Assembly: GCA_027574665.1 (NCBI GenBank)
Contig: CM050648.1
Location: forward strand, 62,084,863 to 62,148,862
Origin: Rhynochetos jubatus
Lineage: Eukaryota; Chordata; Aves; Eurypygiformes; Rhynochetidae
Direction of reading: 5' to 3'
Length of the DNA stretch: 64,000 nucleotides
The notes under the pieces were generated by a model, which saw only the letters and a list, made by a program, of their open reading frames with translations, was not told the origin of the DNA and made no database searches. Positions 39,238 to 51,362 of the stretch are shown here, piece by piece (positions within the stretch are counted from its first letter, which is position 1; each line of letters opens with the position of its first letter). The translations under genes were made by a program, and so were the position numbers.

Positions 39238-40080
39238 CTGTAACAGATAGTCAAAAGAGGGTAAACATTCAACATCAGAATTAAAATGCAGACACTTTTT
39301 CTCTGGCAACACTGAAGTCGAGAGTTGAAAACATTCTAGGGGTAGGAGGGTTAATGAGTTTTATTTACAGAAAACAATTTGAGGGCCTATTAAACTTCTA
39401 CATCATGTGAAGATGAGCCTTGACCTAGCAAGTTAATGAACAGGGGTTTCCACATGCCCATGATAAATGCCACGGTGTAATTAGCAGCCCTGAAACTCAA
39501 AGGAACAAGCAGGCAGATGTGGTTTTCTTTCAGTGAAACTGAACATCAGAGACACTATTAAAATGTCTGAAGAGAGAATCCCAGAGGTTCAGAAGGCTTT
39601 CAAAAGGGCTGGGAGATAAGTTTAGGGGTTTTTAAAGTGCTCTCAGGAAATTCCCATATTATTTCATTGACATACTTCACATGTTACCATCCAGTGGGGA
39701 GATGGAGGCTCTGAAGAGCCTGAAATCTAAGGCTGCATCAGTTTATTTTTCTCTTAATATGTATGCTTTGGTTTTAGTTACAATATTTTGTGGTAGCAGT
39801 TTGAGAACCAAAAACCCTCCAAATCTTAAAGATATGGGGCTGATAATATGAAAAATACAAATTATATTACAAGTGCACATCTGTTCATTCACCCCAGTAC
39901 AAAACATAAATGTTGGAAGTTCTTGCTTGAAATCCTGGTCTTGTTCCAGGGTTATAACCTCTCAACATCATTAGAAAGTGAGTTTCATGGACCAGATTTT
40001 CAAAGGTACTCACGCATCTAAATATGCAGCTGGGTATCTAGAAAGACATTTTTCCAGTGGCTTTAGGCATATAAATGCTG

Positions 40081-40117
40081 CATAATGACCTCATAATGAC
40101 CTGCTCATTAATGACCT
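40081..40117. repeat. 11-base tandem duplication (CATAATGACCT)
   Basis: CATAATGACCT occurs twice head to tail (40081-40091 and 40092-40102). A close third copy, CATTAATGACCT, follows after GCT (40106-40117). Confidence 0.9.
40086..40117 (-). promoter_or_regulatory. DR5 nuclear-receptor site (RARE-like)
   Basis: Read on the minus strand, 40102-40086 is AGGTCATTATGAGGTCA: two perfect AGGTCA half sites in direct repeat with a 5-base spacer. Established knowledge: DR5 of this half site is the classical binding pattern of RAR/RXR heterodimers. A third perfect AGGTCA lies upstream on the same strand (40117-40112) with a 9-base gap. The arrangement comes from a small tandem duplication, so it may be accidental. 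No promoter or gene is seen nearby. The closest feature is the LTR at 40510. Confidence 0.35.
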
Positions 40118-40509
40118 TTGAAGATGTAAACCTATGTGAAGATTAAATACTTTATTTGAACAGAGGAACAAAATTTTCCATTTTCTTAACCAATGACTGC
40201 TGCACTGCCACATTCTGGGATGCAGAGGAAAGACGTAGCAGTAAATGAAGAAGGTAAGCAATTCAGATGAGCTAGCTGAAACTTTCCCGTATACAAATGA
40301 AAGAGAAATACTCATTTTTTGTGCAAGACTTGTTTCCTTGACTGTATATTAAAAATATGTCTGTACATTTAGATAGAAAAGAAATAGATAGAAACAACCC
40401 AATATGAAAATCTGTCATAAAATTGGTTTCTACAGTTCCAGTACATCTATACGGAAATAATTAATGTGATTTTAAGCAAATGGAAAAATATAAGAGATAA
40501 ATCCAAGTT
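40118..40509. other. Unique non-coding DNA
   Basis: A short spacer between the DR5 motif and the LTR. Nothing recognised. Confidence 0.5.
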
Positions 40510-41083
40510 TGTTGTGGTTTAATGCCAGCCAGCCACTAACAGCCACTCACTCACCCTTCCCCTGGTGAGCTGACAGAGAGAATCAGAAGGGTAAAAGTGA
40601 GAAAACTAGTGGGTAGAGATAAAGACAGTCTATTAGGTAAAGCAAAAGCTGCATGCGCAAGCAAAGCAAAATAAGGAATTCATTCACTACTTCCCATTGT
40701 CAGGCAGGTGTTCAGCCATCTCCAAGACAGCAGGGCTCCATTGGGGTTACTTGGGAACACAAACACTGTAATGTCTCCCCCTTCCTTCTTCTTCCCCCAG
40801 CTTTATATGCTGATCACGTTGTCATATGTTATTGAATATCCCTTTGGTCAGCTGGGGTCAGATGTCCCAGTGATGTCCCCTCCCAAACTCTTGTGCACCC
40901 CCAGCCTACTCGCTGGTGGGGTGGTGTGAGAGGCAGAAAAGGCCTAGACTCTGTGTAAGCACTGCTCAGCTGTAGTTAAATCATCCCTGTCTTAGCAACT
41001 TTCTTCTCAGCACAAATCCAAAATACATCCCCATACTAACAACTATGAAGAGAATTAACTCGGCCACAGCCAAACCCAGCACA
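40510..41083 (-). mobile_element. Avian ERV solo LTR (antisense)
   Basis: It starts TGTTGTGGTTTAATGCCAGC at 40510 and ends CCCAGCACA at 41083. The minus strand therefore reads TGTGCTGGG...GGCATTAAACCACAACA, a complete LTR of an abundant avian ERV family. On the minus strand a TATAAA box lies at 40807-40802 within CAGCATATAAAGCTGGGGG, then a purine-rich GAAGAAGGAAG stretch. Next come GAGATGGCTGAACACCTG and 'AAAACTAGTTTTCTCAC'-like downstream parts (the CTCACTTTTACCCTTCTGATTC segment). Three bases (GTT) are the same immediately on both sides. No gag, pol or env sequence is attached, so it is a solo LTR. It matches the plus-strand LTR at 51363 almost block by block. Confidence 0.9.
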
Positions 41084-41676
41084 GTTACAGCAATATCAGC
41101 CTCCATCTTATACTGAGTTAATTTAGTCTGTTCTTTGGATATCCACAGATGTATTTGAATGTTGTGCTAGCTAGTTTAATACCATCTTGTTAGCACTCTT
41201 CTATATTGCACACACTTCTGTGGCTTCCATGAAGGCATACTCTGTCAAGGTATGTTTTCAAAAAGATAAAACATTCAGGTACATCTCTTCCTACATGAAG
41301 CGTGTGCGGTTTCCTGAAGTAAAATCCATGAATCTTTTGGCAGCTGCCATTGGGATCTGCAGTTTAAGTCCCATCCTCCATCCAGGCACTATCCTTGAAC
41401 TAGCATATCATATATGGTTAGCTGCGACTTGTACTTCATAGCAAGGACACAACAGTAATTAATGACCACTGGGCTTGGAAATTACACATCTGGCAACACC
41501 TAGATGAGAGTCCTTAGCTGTGATGCCTTCCAGCAGTCCATCTCGCACATAAAACATAATCACAGATCTCGGAGCTACTGAACATACCACTATAGCCACT
41601 GCGATGTGGTTGAAAACCCTGTCAGAGACTGGAATTTTTCCAGTAACTTTTCCAGTCACAAAAGCTTTGGTAAGAC

Positions 41677-41697
41677 ACACTTACTTTTGGTAAGTGT
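41677..41697. repeat. 8-base inverted repeat (ACACTTAC/GTAAGTGT)
   Basis: ACACTTAC (41677-41684) pairs with GTAAGTGT (41690-41697) around TTTTG. The same spot has two copies of TTTGGTAAG in direct repeat, so slippage is a likely origin. Confidence 0.7.
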
Positions 41698-44600
41698 CTG
41701 GTTTGGATACTTCTCACAATGACACATTTTCTGTACCAGACACTAGTAAAGTCCTGGCTCTGTGACTTTATCCAGAATTTTATTTCCTGTCCAGCCTGGT
41801 ACTACTCATAGCATTTTCGAAAGCATGCCATACCTTAAGTCAAATGTCTCTGTCACAGGTCAGTAATTAAGAACCCATGTCCCATCTACTGTCCCCTCAA
41901 TCCTCAGTCAGATATTGGCATGAAAATAAAAGCACATCATTTGAGGCAGAAAATATTTTCTGTACACAGCAGGCCTTCCTCTCACAATTTCAACCACGGC
42001 ATTTTTACCTTAGTTTGCATAAATGCAAATTAAATTACAGTTCATTTATTTATCTAGCACTTAAAAACCAAGTCACGGAATTTGTCTCCATAAACCTTCT
42101 GTAACCTTGAATTTCAAAACACTGGAAAAGAGTTCTATGGAATGAGCTCTTTTCTCTTTCTTTGCCTCACATTTACAAGGTGTGATATCATGTTCTTTAT
42201 GTAATGATAATAGTCAATAGATACTCTTCTTAAAAAAAAAGATTCACACACTCCTTCTGTTTTCTTTCTCCATACTCATCAACATCTTAAGCACATATGT
42301 TTCTAGACTTCTCCTTCCTCAGGAAGGAAATATTGAAGAAACATAAAAACAATAATAAGGAAAAGTATATGAACAAGTGAAATATATGACATTCTCCTGG
42401 TGTCTGGATTTTAGATGAAGGGACTTCCTGACTTAGAGGTAGAGTTTTCTGACAAAATCAGAGAAGAAAACTCCATTCAAACCTGTACAAGTCAATCAAC
42501 TCTGAAGTCCAGGAAAATTATTAACCAGAAGTTCCACAGAGATGGACTGTGAGAAACCACCAATAATTTATTTTGATGCCCCTAGAAAACCTTTGAACAA
42601 TCATTCCTCATCCAGCTCCCCTAGGCCACCAATGATTTTATATACTTTTCTCATATGTCCTCCATACAGTCATCTTTTTCTGGTATGAAAACTCAGGTTT
42701 CATATGTAAAATCTTTCACATCTTTACTAGATTTGTTTTCTTTTTCCGCACGTTCTCCACTATGGTACTTTTAATGCTGGAAAACAAAAGTAGGATATGA
42801 ATCTGAAGTGTTTGGAAATACTCAAACATTGGTGAGCTTCTTCTTGTTATTTCCTATTACTTAAAACAGAACCAAGGATCGTTGTGCATGCTTTGGCTTT
42901 CTTGGGATGAATGTACTTCAGTGAACTCATTCACACATGCATAAATCACAGCTCTGGATGGAGTAAGTACTTGTATTCTGATGTCCTTTTTCAGGCTTTA
43001 AAATTAAGCTTTGAGCTTTGAAATTAGGAAGCCCAGGATGCCAGGGCTCACAGAATGCCAGAGGGTCACATCCTGTGGTCACAGCAGCCCAGCGCACCCA
43101 ATCACCCATGTGCTGTTGTTAAAAGGCAGCAGCTGCTGCATATAGTGAGTAGAGAAATGTTGAGTAGAGAAACAATTCTTGCTCATACAAGCATCTACTG
43201 CAAAATATAGTCAGAGGAATCTAAAAGCAAGTTGGAAGGTAAATCAAACCAAAGCTTAGAAAATCATCATGGGCAATCTTTAAATTCGCAGTGGTTGACA
43301 GTTGGAAGCCTATCCACTAAATATCTGAAAGTTTGAATTTCTTTATAAAAATACATTAGTTCACATCTGAATAAACAATAGGCACACACTTAAAAATCAA
43401 AGTAAGCGAAATTTGGGATAGTCAAACAGAGACATTGCATGCATTTTTCAGCTACTTCTGTTTAGTAAACAAGCCTAAATTGTTACTTTTATACCTAGTA
43501 CTGTATACTTTATTTTTAAATTTTGCATTGGTAGAAAGAAAAAAATGAATGCACAGGTCTAACTTTTGATGCTAATTCAAGTCATAACTACAGAACCATA
43601 AAAATATACAAAATGTTTAATTAGTTAAACAGGTATCCCAGGCTAAGAGAATAAATGACATCCAAATTTGGTGTTAACCATTTCTGTTCTTCCCAACACC
43701 TCTTAATAATCAGAACAGGCTGTTTTGAGTAATTAGCGAAACAACAACCAACCATCAGTGTTGGTATAAATCATTATAACTCCAAACAAGTCATTGAGTT
43801 ACAAGGTCATAAAGTGAGAGTGATAAAAGCATGGTTTCTTTTTTAATTAATTGGAGCTGTATCAGTTTATATCAGAATATTGCTCAGGAGTAACTCAGCC
43901 ATGTGTCCATCAGTATAGAGACACTTATAAACTATGACATATTTCAATACCTAAGGTGACCTGAGAAAAATCCACAACACAAATAGATTGCATCAGCCTA
44001 AATCTCCTTTAAATTTGCTTTACAAACTGAAGTGAGCTGGTGTGGACACCAGTCATACTGAAATCAGTGTAAAATCAGTGGAAGCAAAACAAATGATCAT
44101 GTCCTGGTTTTAGCTCTTTGCCCTAGCAGTTCTTTCTTTTGCTATGATTTGTTAAAGAGAACAAAACACTTGTTAAAATAGATTTTAATTTGTTCTTGCA
44201 CTGTGCTGCAGGTCATCCTTTTGTTTTCATTGGCTTAGAAGTCTGCTTCTTCCTGCACGCCCCTCAACCCAGTTTGCAGAACAGGGGTGACTCACCCCAT
44301 GCTTGCTTTGGCCTTTAATGATACATTACAGTGCATTAGTGTTTTGTCTATGAGGAAGGGTGGAGTAATACCGCTAGTAGCTGCTTTCATCTTGAAGGAA
44401 GAATGATACTACCGAAGAGGCTCTTGCATCTCATTATCTAGTATCCTAGTGAAGTTATTTATAATTAAAGAAAGATTCTTTCTACTGAAGAAACAGCTAG
44501 AACTTCACACTGTGCATTATAAAGATGAACACAAGAATGTCTTCATTCTAATTATCATTAGATGAGTTTAAAGAAATTATAAAAGCTTTCTCTGTTATCA

Positions 44601-45081
44601 ACAAAACCAAGCTTCTGTAACCCACTTTAGCTCTGCAAAGCTCCTGAGAGAGAACACAGCCAATTCTCTTAGTACAACTGAGACTAATACATGCATCTTA
44701 ACTGGCTGGTACTGATAACCTGAACTCACACAATCATTTACTCACCCGTTGCTAAAGTGAATCAATTAAGGAAAAAAAAATACAGAAGAAGACCAAGGGG
44801 AAAAATTGCAAGAAGCGCAGGAACAGACTAAGTGTCTGATTTTCAAAACTGAAGGCTTTCAAAATTCTGGCATCCCTGATGAAAACGAGATCTGAGGTTA
44901 GAGAACGGCCAGGTCTAACATAATACAGCAGAATAAGATTATTTTTTTCCTCTGTGCTATACTTGCCATTTTCAAATGAGATGCTTTTTGTTAAACTCGT
45001 AACAGAAATAATGAATTCACTGAATAATATTCTTAATAGGTTTAGACTGAGGAGATACACTAGATATGCTGACATATTTGA

Positions 45082-45101
45082 TTTTTTTTTTTTTTTTTTT
45101 T
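45082..45101. repeat. Poly(T) run, 20 bases
   Basis: An uninterrupted T homopolymer. No element body recognised beside it. Confidence 0.9.
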
Positions 45102-47452
45102 GTAATTACTAAAGTATCATGATATCTTGCACTACAGAGACAGAAAAAGACTAAACTACTTTTTGCTGATACATTATTGTAATACAGAAATGGAGACAGT
45201 TCCCACGGCTCTCATAAGGCTATACAAAGACAGTTTTGGTCTCTGAATAACTATCCACACTTGCAATTAGTTGACTAACACAATGTTATGAAAACCACAT
45301 GATAACTCACACTTTCAGGAATAATCCTTAACAATTTACAACCATGTGTAGGAATAAACTCTCAGTCATTTTTCATCAAATGAGTAATATTTACAGTTTC
45401 AAATGTCTGGATCCCTAGAGAATCTTTGATTTTTTTTTTTTTTTAATGTATTTTATTTTCTTATAAGAAGAAAAAATAATTTAACTTTTCACATATAAGT
45501 ATTTTATGAATAATACCAATGAAAGTTTTCTACTAATATTAATACTGGTATTACATCTTTTTGACTAATGAGTAAAACATACACTGAAGATCTCAGAACT
45601 TAAAAGCAATTCCTATATTGCTACAGAACCTGTTCCAAACTCCAGGAAATACAGAGAGAACTTTTCTGTGTGCTGACATGCACTGAATAAGGCAATTATA
45701 AGTCCTTATCTTGAGCCCTGTGAGAGACATGCTATCTGTATGCAGTATTGCTGATGTTCATTTGTATATTATATCAGCTTTGCAAGAGGGAACCCTTTGT
45801 GAAGTGAAAAATTCTTTTCTATTGTCTTAAATACCACAAATAAAAATTTGGGTAGAGCTTCAGGAAGGAAATTCTCTTCTGTATAACCCAATGTGCTATC
45901 AATTCAAAATTATACCTGCACCAAATTAATAAGCACTATATAAAATATTATGTTTTCTGAACTATTTCATATTTCACTTTTTCCCACAGGAGACACTTCT
46001 GTATAATTTATGCCAATAATATGCATTTTCTTCCTTTCAACAATTTTACACTGAAACACCACCTTCAAACAAGGTAATTTAATTTTTTTTTTCATGTTTG
46101 CACCTACCAAATTAATTTTAAATATTTCATTTATAAATTAAACATCCTTGCTTTGTGATTTTCCTTTTTACCTAAATTCATACAGCTACAAGCTCATTTT
46201 GTCATTCTTTCATGATCTCCTTTGGTTTATTTGTGAAATGTGTATTAAAGATTGTGCAGCAGTGTGTCAATACAGCATACCTTAATTATACAAAATCTAT
46301 ACTGATATTCCATAGTTTATGGCATCAGCCTCCACTGTGTTAACCAGAGCAGGACTCTGCCACTGTATCAAATTATAAACATACTAACTGCAGTTCACTG
46401 TATGCTATTGCACAACCTCGCTCTACTCATCCCTGACAACTCTCACTATATTACTACTTTGCAGAAGTTTAATTTTCTTGAGTAAATCTTTTAAGCTAAT
46501 TTTACCCGACTTTCCATTTTTCACTCTGCAATTCCAGATTCAGTCTATTTGTACTGCTGTCAACTGCTTATGTATATATATATGCACTCCTAAATGTGCA
46601 TATATTAAGAATGTTTGTATCCTTTTGCAAGCCATCAGGATAGAAGTACAATCTGTATCCCCTCAGACATTCTGCTATACCTCATTAGACATCTCTCTAC
46701 TGACATGTTTCCTGTGCATTAGCCTGTTTTAATAATTTTCTTTTAGTATTTCAGATAGTTATTTCAGTCTCCAATAGTGCTACATTCCAAGCCAGTCAGC
46801 TGAAATCTTTCAACCAAGCTTTCGTGGAGTAGCAGTAAGGCCATTTAAAAAATACAAATGCACATAAGTTCCATTATGTCTGCTAGTTTTGTAATACTGT
46901 AGAAAAGAAAGATTGACAGGAATGCTCAATGAAGTGTTTGTTGGATCAGTACATTTTAGGCATTTTTTCTTTTAAAATTTGTTAAATCACAGAATCAGTC
47001 AACTTCTGCATCTTCTGTCCTGACAGAAACACAAGATCATTTCTTTTAATACATATTCTAGAATTATTACTGAAATGTGATGGTCCTCAGCTGCAACTAG
47101 ACTGATACCAAGATTAAGAGCTCTCATATAAAGAGGAGAAGAGTCAAACTTCTCTTTTGGATTCAGTGGGGAAAACCTGTCCACAGGAAATTACCATTTT
47201 CCTTGCTCCAAAACTGTGCTGACAAAACGTAGTTATTTCTGAATCATAACGGTCCTACTCCAAGATACCCCACGTGAAAAATTCAGGAGCAACTAGCCAT
47301 AAATCCCAGATAAGAGGAGAGGAGATGGGAAAGCCAAAGAAGGGGCTTGATGATTCACATGGATGATGATATTTAGAGATTAAACTAGTGGGTTTGTTTG
47401 TTGTTTTTTTTATTTTTTTATGGAGAGTGATTACCCACAGTACCCCAAATTA

Positions 47453-47470
47453 GTTTGGTTTGGTTTGGTT
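47453..47470. repeat. (GGTTT)n short array
   Basis: Three exact GGTTT units with a partial fourth. The TTTG/TTTT-rich sequence about 50 bases to the left is also low complexity. Confidence 0.8.
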
Positions 47471-49929
47471 CAGGCAGAATAACCTGGCTCCAGGGTAAAA
47501 TGACTGTTTGGTAACAGGTTTTTTGTGTGCATATTTACATGTATGTGTATTTGTATGGAAATAACAGTTTTCATGTTCTATAGAGAAATGCTGTCTGATT
47601 CTGTATACCAGCAGTTAAGATACCTACAATAAGGTAAGTAAATTTTACTGTAAATCACCAATGTTTACTGCTTTTTTTGACTTATTTTCATCATAAATAA
47701 AAAGCAGAATAGCATGTACAGTTATTTAGATGTGTTTAGTACAACAGGACAGGATAAACTTTATAATACAGAAGGAAACTTATTTCACTGAAGTGCAGAC
47801 CCTAGTTTGTTCAAGACTTTGGCTGGGACACAGTTTTTTTATGGGCACAGATAACATAATTTGAAAGACCATATTTAAAGGTTTGAGTTTCATAGAGTAC
47901 ACATTTAATTCAGTGTTTCATGCTCAGCACTGGTATTTTGGAAAAAGACTATATCCCAAAAGTACAGCTTTGTCATAAAAGGTTTGACTGTAGAAAATTA
48001 TTGTTTCATACTTCATTCCAGACTAAAATGATGCTCTGCTAAAAATCAGGTTATCAGTCAGAATTCAAAGATTCCACTTAACAGTTCATTTCATTTACCA
48101 GGTGATTTGCAAGGGAAACCTTCTGAATCCACAGGTAGGTGCAATAATTGTAAATAGAGCATGTTCATGAGGGCTTATGCTCTGGTTGACAGTGATTTTC
48201 CACTTTTTCATTGCTAATCAAGTGTTTTGGGACACCTCTGTGAGACAACTTTGATATAACAAGTCACACTTTTTCAGCAAGTGTTGTATTAGTTCATTGG
48301 CTAAAAAGTTATGTATTCTGGCATACATTTATTATGCAGTGTTTGATCTAAAATAAGTTTGGTTTTGAGATTAGTGTATTTGAGTAAGAAAATAAGATTT
48401 CTGTAATAATTTCCAATAAAATCAAAATGCAAAAGCCATGGATTTCCTATTTAATTGTTGTACCTTTGGCTTCATTACATTTCCTGGAGGTGTAGACTGT
48501 TCAGAAATATCTGAAGGAGAGGTTTTATTGATCTATTATGAAAGTCAAATATCTCCAGATGCCAAATTTTACTGAATGCTTAATTCCATTAACATATTTA
48601 TGACTGTAAGCAAGGAGATAATTTTGTGGAAAGCAAATAACAGATGCCAATATATATGCATATGATTATGAATACATTACATGACAATAATTCAAAATTA
48701 TTCATCAATAAAGGCAAAGAAAAAAACAAACCACTGTGGTACTGTGAAAAATTAAATTAAGTATGCTTTCTAGTACATACTCCATACTCTAGGCAGAATA
48801 TAAGTGGATTTCTAGTTCCTAAACACAAGAAGTACTGTTGCTTCTGCTCACTTAATTGCCATTTTTGCATGCTGATAAAGATGACATGGTAATTTTTCAG
48901 AATAACATAGGCCAAAAAGAATTAAAACCAAGAATTTTAGGAAATGGCTTGTAACTCTGGCTTCTGGTTCAGTATTTCACAAAATTAAAAAATGCAGATA
49001 AAATTGTCTCATATTGCAACTAAGATGAGCTTTGTAGACTCTTCATATTTTGATTTCATGATTTGGATTTAAAAAAGAACAACATCAGAAACTGTCCTGA
49101 GTACCAGATTTTCATATATTGTGTTGTACCAGAAATGGAAAAAAAAAATCAAAGATCAGAAAAATAAATGGATAAAATCTTACATGACAATTCAAAGTAA
49201 CTAAAACCTAAATAAAACCAGGAAAGAGTCAATATTGATTTTATTGAAAGATTATTTTATAGTAACTATCTTATTATGGTGAATAGAATAACCCAGTATC
49301 CATATAAACAGAAGAGACCGTGTTTTTATCTTGTATTTGAAAAATGCTTTTCATGATGTATGCCTTGTCCCAAGACTCTTAACAAGTAAGATAAGCAGCA
49401 ATGCCAGCAGTAAAAATTATTTTTAAATAGACTTCTCACAAGCTAGAACCTACAAAAAGGTATTCATAACACATTGAGTTTACCCATGTGCCTAAGCATT
49501 TAAAGGATTGGGGTCTATGTTAACGACAAAACTGATAGCCAAAACATGCAGATGGGGAAGGCCAAGTAAGAGGAAAGAAAGAACAACAGCCACACGAAAA
49601 TCTGTTCTACACAGAATGTGTGAGTTGCTGCCTGCCAAGTGGTTAGCAGTAGGCAGTATTGTGTAGGCATTGTGGAAGAAACAAGGCTTGCTGAAGGATC
49701 AGAAAGAGCAGGAGTTAGCGGTTTGCTTGGCTTCTCATGTTTGAGCTTCATAAGTGATACATGGAAACATTTGTTTAAAGTCATTCTTAACATCTGAGAA
49801 GTGAAGAATCATCAAAATCATACCTGCTAATCCCATGACTTCTAAATGCCTAATTCAGTCAAACTGCCTAGAAAGATACATTAACCATTTTCATTTAAAT
49901 AGTTTAGAGACAGAACAATGGTTCAGAAT

Positions 49930-51028
49930 AAAGAATATATGTACTTCAGCAAAGTTTTTGAAACAGTTTCCCACAGCCTTCTCCTACACAAACTGGCAAG
50001 ACGCAGATTGACTGGATGGTCTGGGTGGGAAACTACCTAACAGGTCACCTTCAGAGGGTGGTAACTGATGATTTTACTCAGGCTGGCAGCCTGTCATGCC
50101 TGGAATCCTAAGGGATTGATAATGGACCCCGCAGTGTTCAACATCTTCATAAATGATCTGCATGATGGGGTTGAAAGCACCCTCACCAAGTTTGTTGATG
50201 ACACCAAAATGGGTGGAGAGGTGGACATAGACAGGAAAGCCATCTTACAGAGGGATTTGGAGAGGTTGGATCACTGGGTTAACAAGAAAAAAGACAAGTG
50301 TAATGTCCTGCACCTGGGACAGAATAACCAAAGAGCCCAGTACACCATAGGATCCATGTGACTGGGGAGCAGCCTTGCTGAGAGAGATGTGGGGTCCTGG
50401 TGAACAACACACTGAACAGGAGTCAGCAGTATGCTGCTGCATCAACATAGGTAAGTTGGATCCTGGGCTGCATCTGTGGGGGCATTATTAGCAGAGAAAA
50501 AGACATGATCATCCCACTCAGCGCTTGTCAGGCTGCATCTGGAGTACTGTGTCCAGTTCTCATCCCCAGAATGCAAGAAAGATGTGGACAGACTGGAGAG
50601 CGTCCAAAGTTGGGCACAAAGATGATTAAAAGTCTGGAGGACCTGCCCTGTGAGGAAAGACTGAAGGAGTTAGGTTTTTTCTAAAAATGGACCTCATCAC
50701 AGTATTCCAATACTTAAAATACTGCTACAGAGAGGAGAGAGGCTCTCTCTTCGATAGGAGTCACATGGAGAAGACATGGGGGAACAGGTACAAATTGCAC
50801 AAGGACAGCTTTCATGTCAGCATAAGAAAGACATTTTTTACAGTAAGAACAATCATTCACTGGAACAACCTTCTCAGGGACGTGATAGAGACCCCATCAC
50901 TGGACGTTTTCAGGATGAGGCTTGACAGCATGTTAGATATTCTCATCTAGGCTCCCTTTCCCATGAAAGATTGGACCACATGATCTTTCAAGGACCTTTC
51001 CAACACAGGCTGTCTTATAATTCTGAGT
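49930..51028 (+). mobile_element. CR1 LINE, 5'-truncated, about 1.1 kb
   Basis: This plus-strand CR1 begins inside the RT domain near motif A (FSKVFETVSHSLLLHKLA at about 49945), passes through motif C and the C-terminal region, and ends in the 3' UTR. Diagnostic nucleotides near the end are 'CACTGGAACAACCTTCTCAG', 'AGGATGAGGCTTGACAGCAT' and 'AAGGACCTTTCCAACACAGG', followed by a decayed CTTATAATTCTGAG tail at about 51028. The 3' part differs from the CR1 at 316 and 12889, so it belongs to another subfamily. The 5' boundary is approximate. An ERV LTR lies about 330 bases downstream in the same orientation. Confidence 0.93.
49942..50361 (+). pseudogene. CR1 reverse transcriptase fragment (broken)
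   Basis: The frame starts YFSKVFETVSHSLLLHKLAR, where the RT family has a KAFD motif A. The catalytic aspartate codon is replaced by GAA (glutamate). A TAA is then met in this frame at about 50038, while the next frame carries the expected VGNYLTGHLQRVV segment. After a second shift, the frame 50068-50361 has PAVFNIFINDLHDGVESTLT, then KFVDDTKMGG (motif C with both aspartates) and KCNVLHLGQNNQ. It ends at TGA 50359-50361. At least two frameshifts and the loss of the N-terminal domains make this a dead remnant. Confidence 0.9.
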
Positions 51029-51362
51029 CTATGCTATTTGCTACTACAAATTGTAATTGTGTTTTCATTATCTATTTTATACCAATTTTTACTAGGTTTT
51101 GGATCTAAACCAACTTGCACTTTATCTGCTGTCTCCCTTTGATGCTTTTATCAACTTGAAGGAAAAGTCAATGTAGTTCTATTGCTTAAGCAAATTTTAT
51201 ATTACCGTGGAGAATCATTTTATGTAGTTAAAAAGGAAATATACACATCAGCATTTTTTGAAAAAATGCATTACTATTATAATATTCCCCTGAAAATCCA
51301 CAGCCACAAGAGATAAACTTGCTTCCTTTGTGTGAGAATTTAAATCAATTTAATAGAACTGT
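51029..51362. other. Spacer between CR1 and LTR
   Basis: Unique AT-rich sequence with no recognised feature. Confidence 0.5.

Larger units (their letters stand above)
26961..40085. other. Unique AT-rich non-coding DNA
   Basis: More than 13 kb without a recognised interspersed repeat or gene. It holds a 9-base hairpin (28000-28021), a T17 run (34516-34532), a TA-rich block (36711-36915), a hairpin at 35415-35441, possible splice-bordered blocks at 33955-34128, 37247-37606 and 39046-39237, and a 144-codon open frame (36082-36516, plus) of unknown meaning. The last is the longest frame in the window not explained by a repeat. It is interrupted by no recognisable domain and has a weak partner frame on the other strand, so I treat it as chance. 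Confidence 0.5.
41084..49929. other. Unique AT-rich non-coding DNA
   Basis: No gene or interspersed repeat recognised. It contains an imperfect hairpin at 41677-41697, T runs at 45082-45101 and 45429-45444, and a (GGTTT)n array at 47453-47470. Open frames at 44752-45075 and 49515-49793 (minus) are hydrophobic at one end and match no known family. Confidence 0.55.

Noticed and set aside
40653..40929. Two plus-strand frames of 60 and 73 codons
   Set aside because: Antisense to the LTR at 40510-41083.
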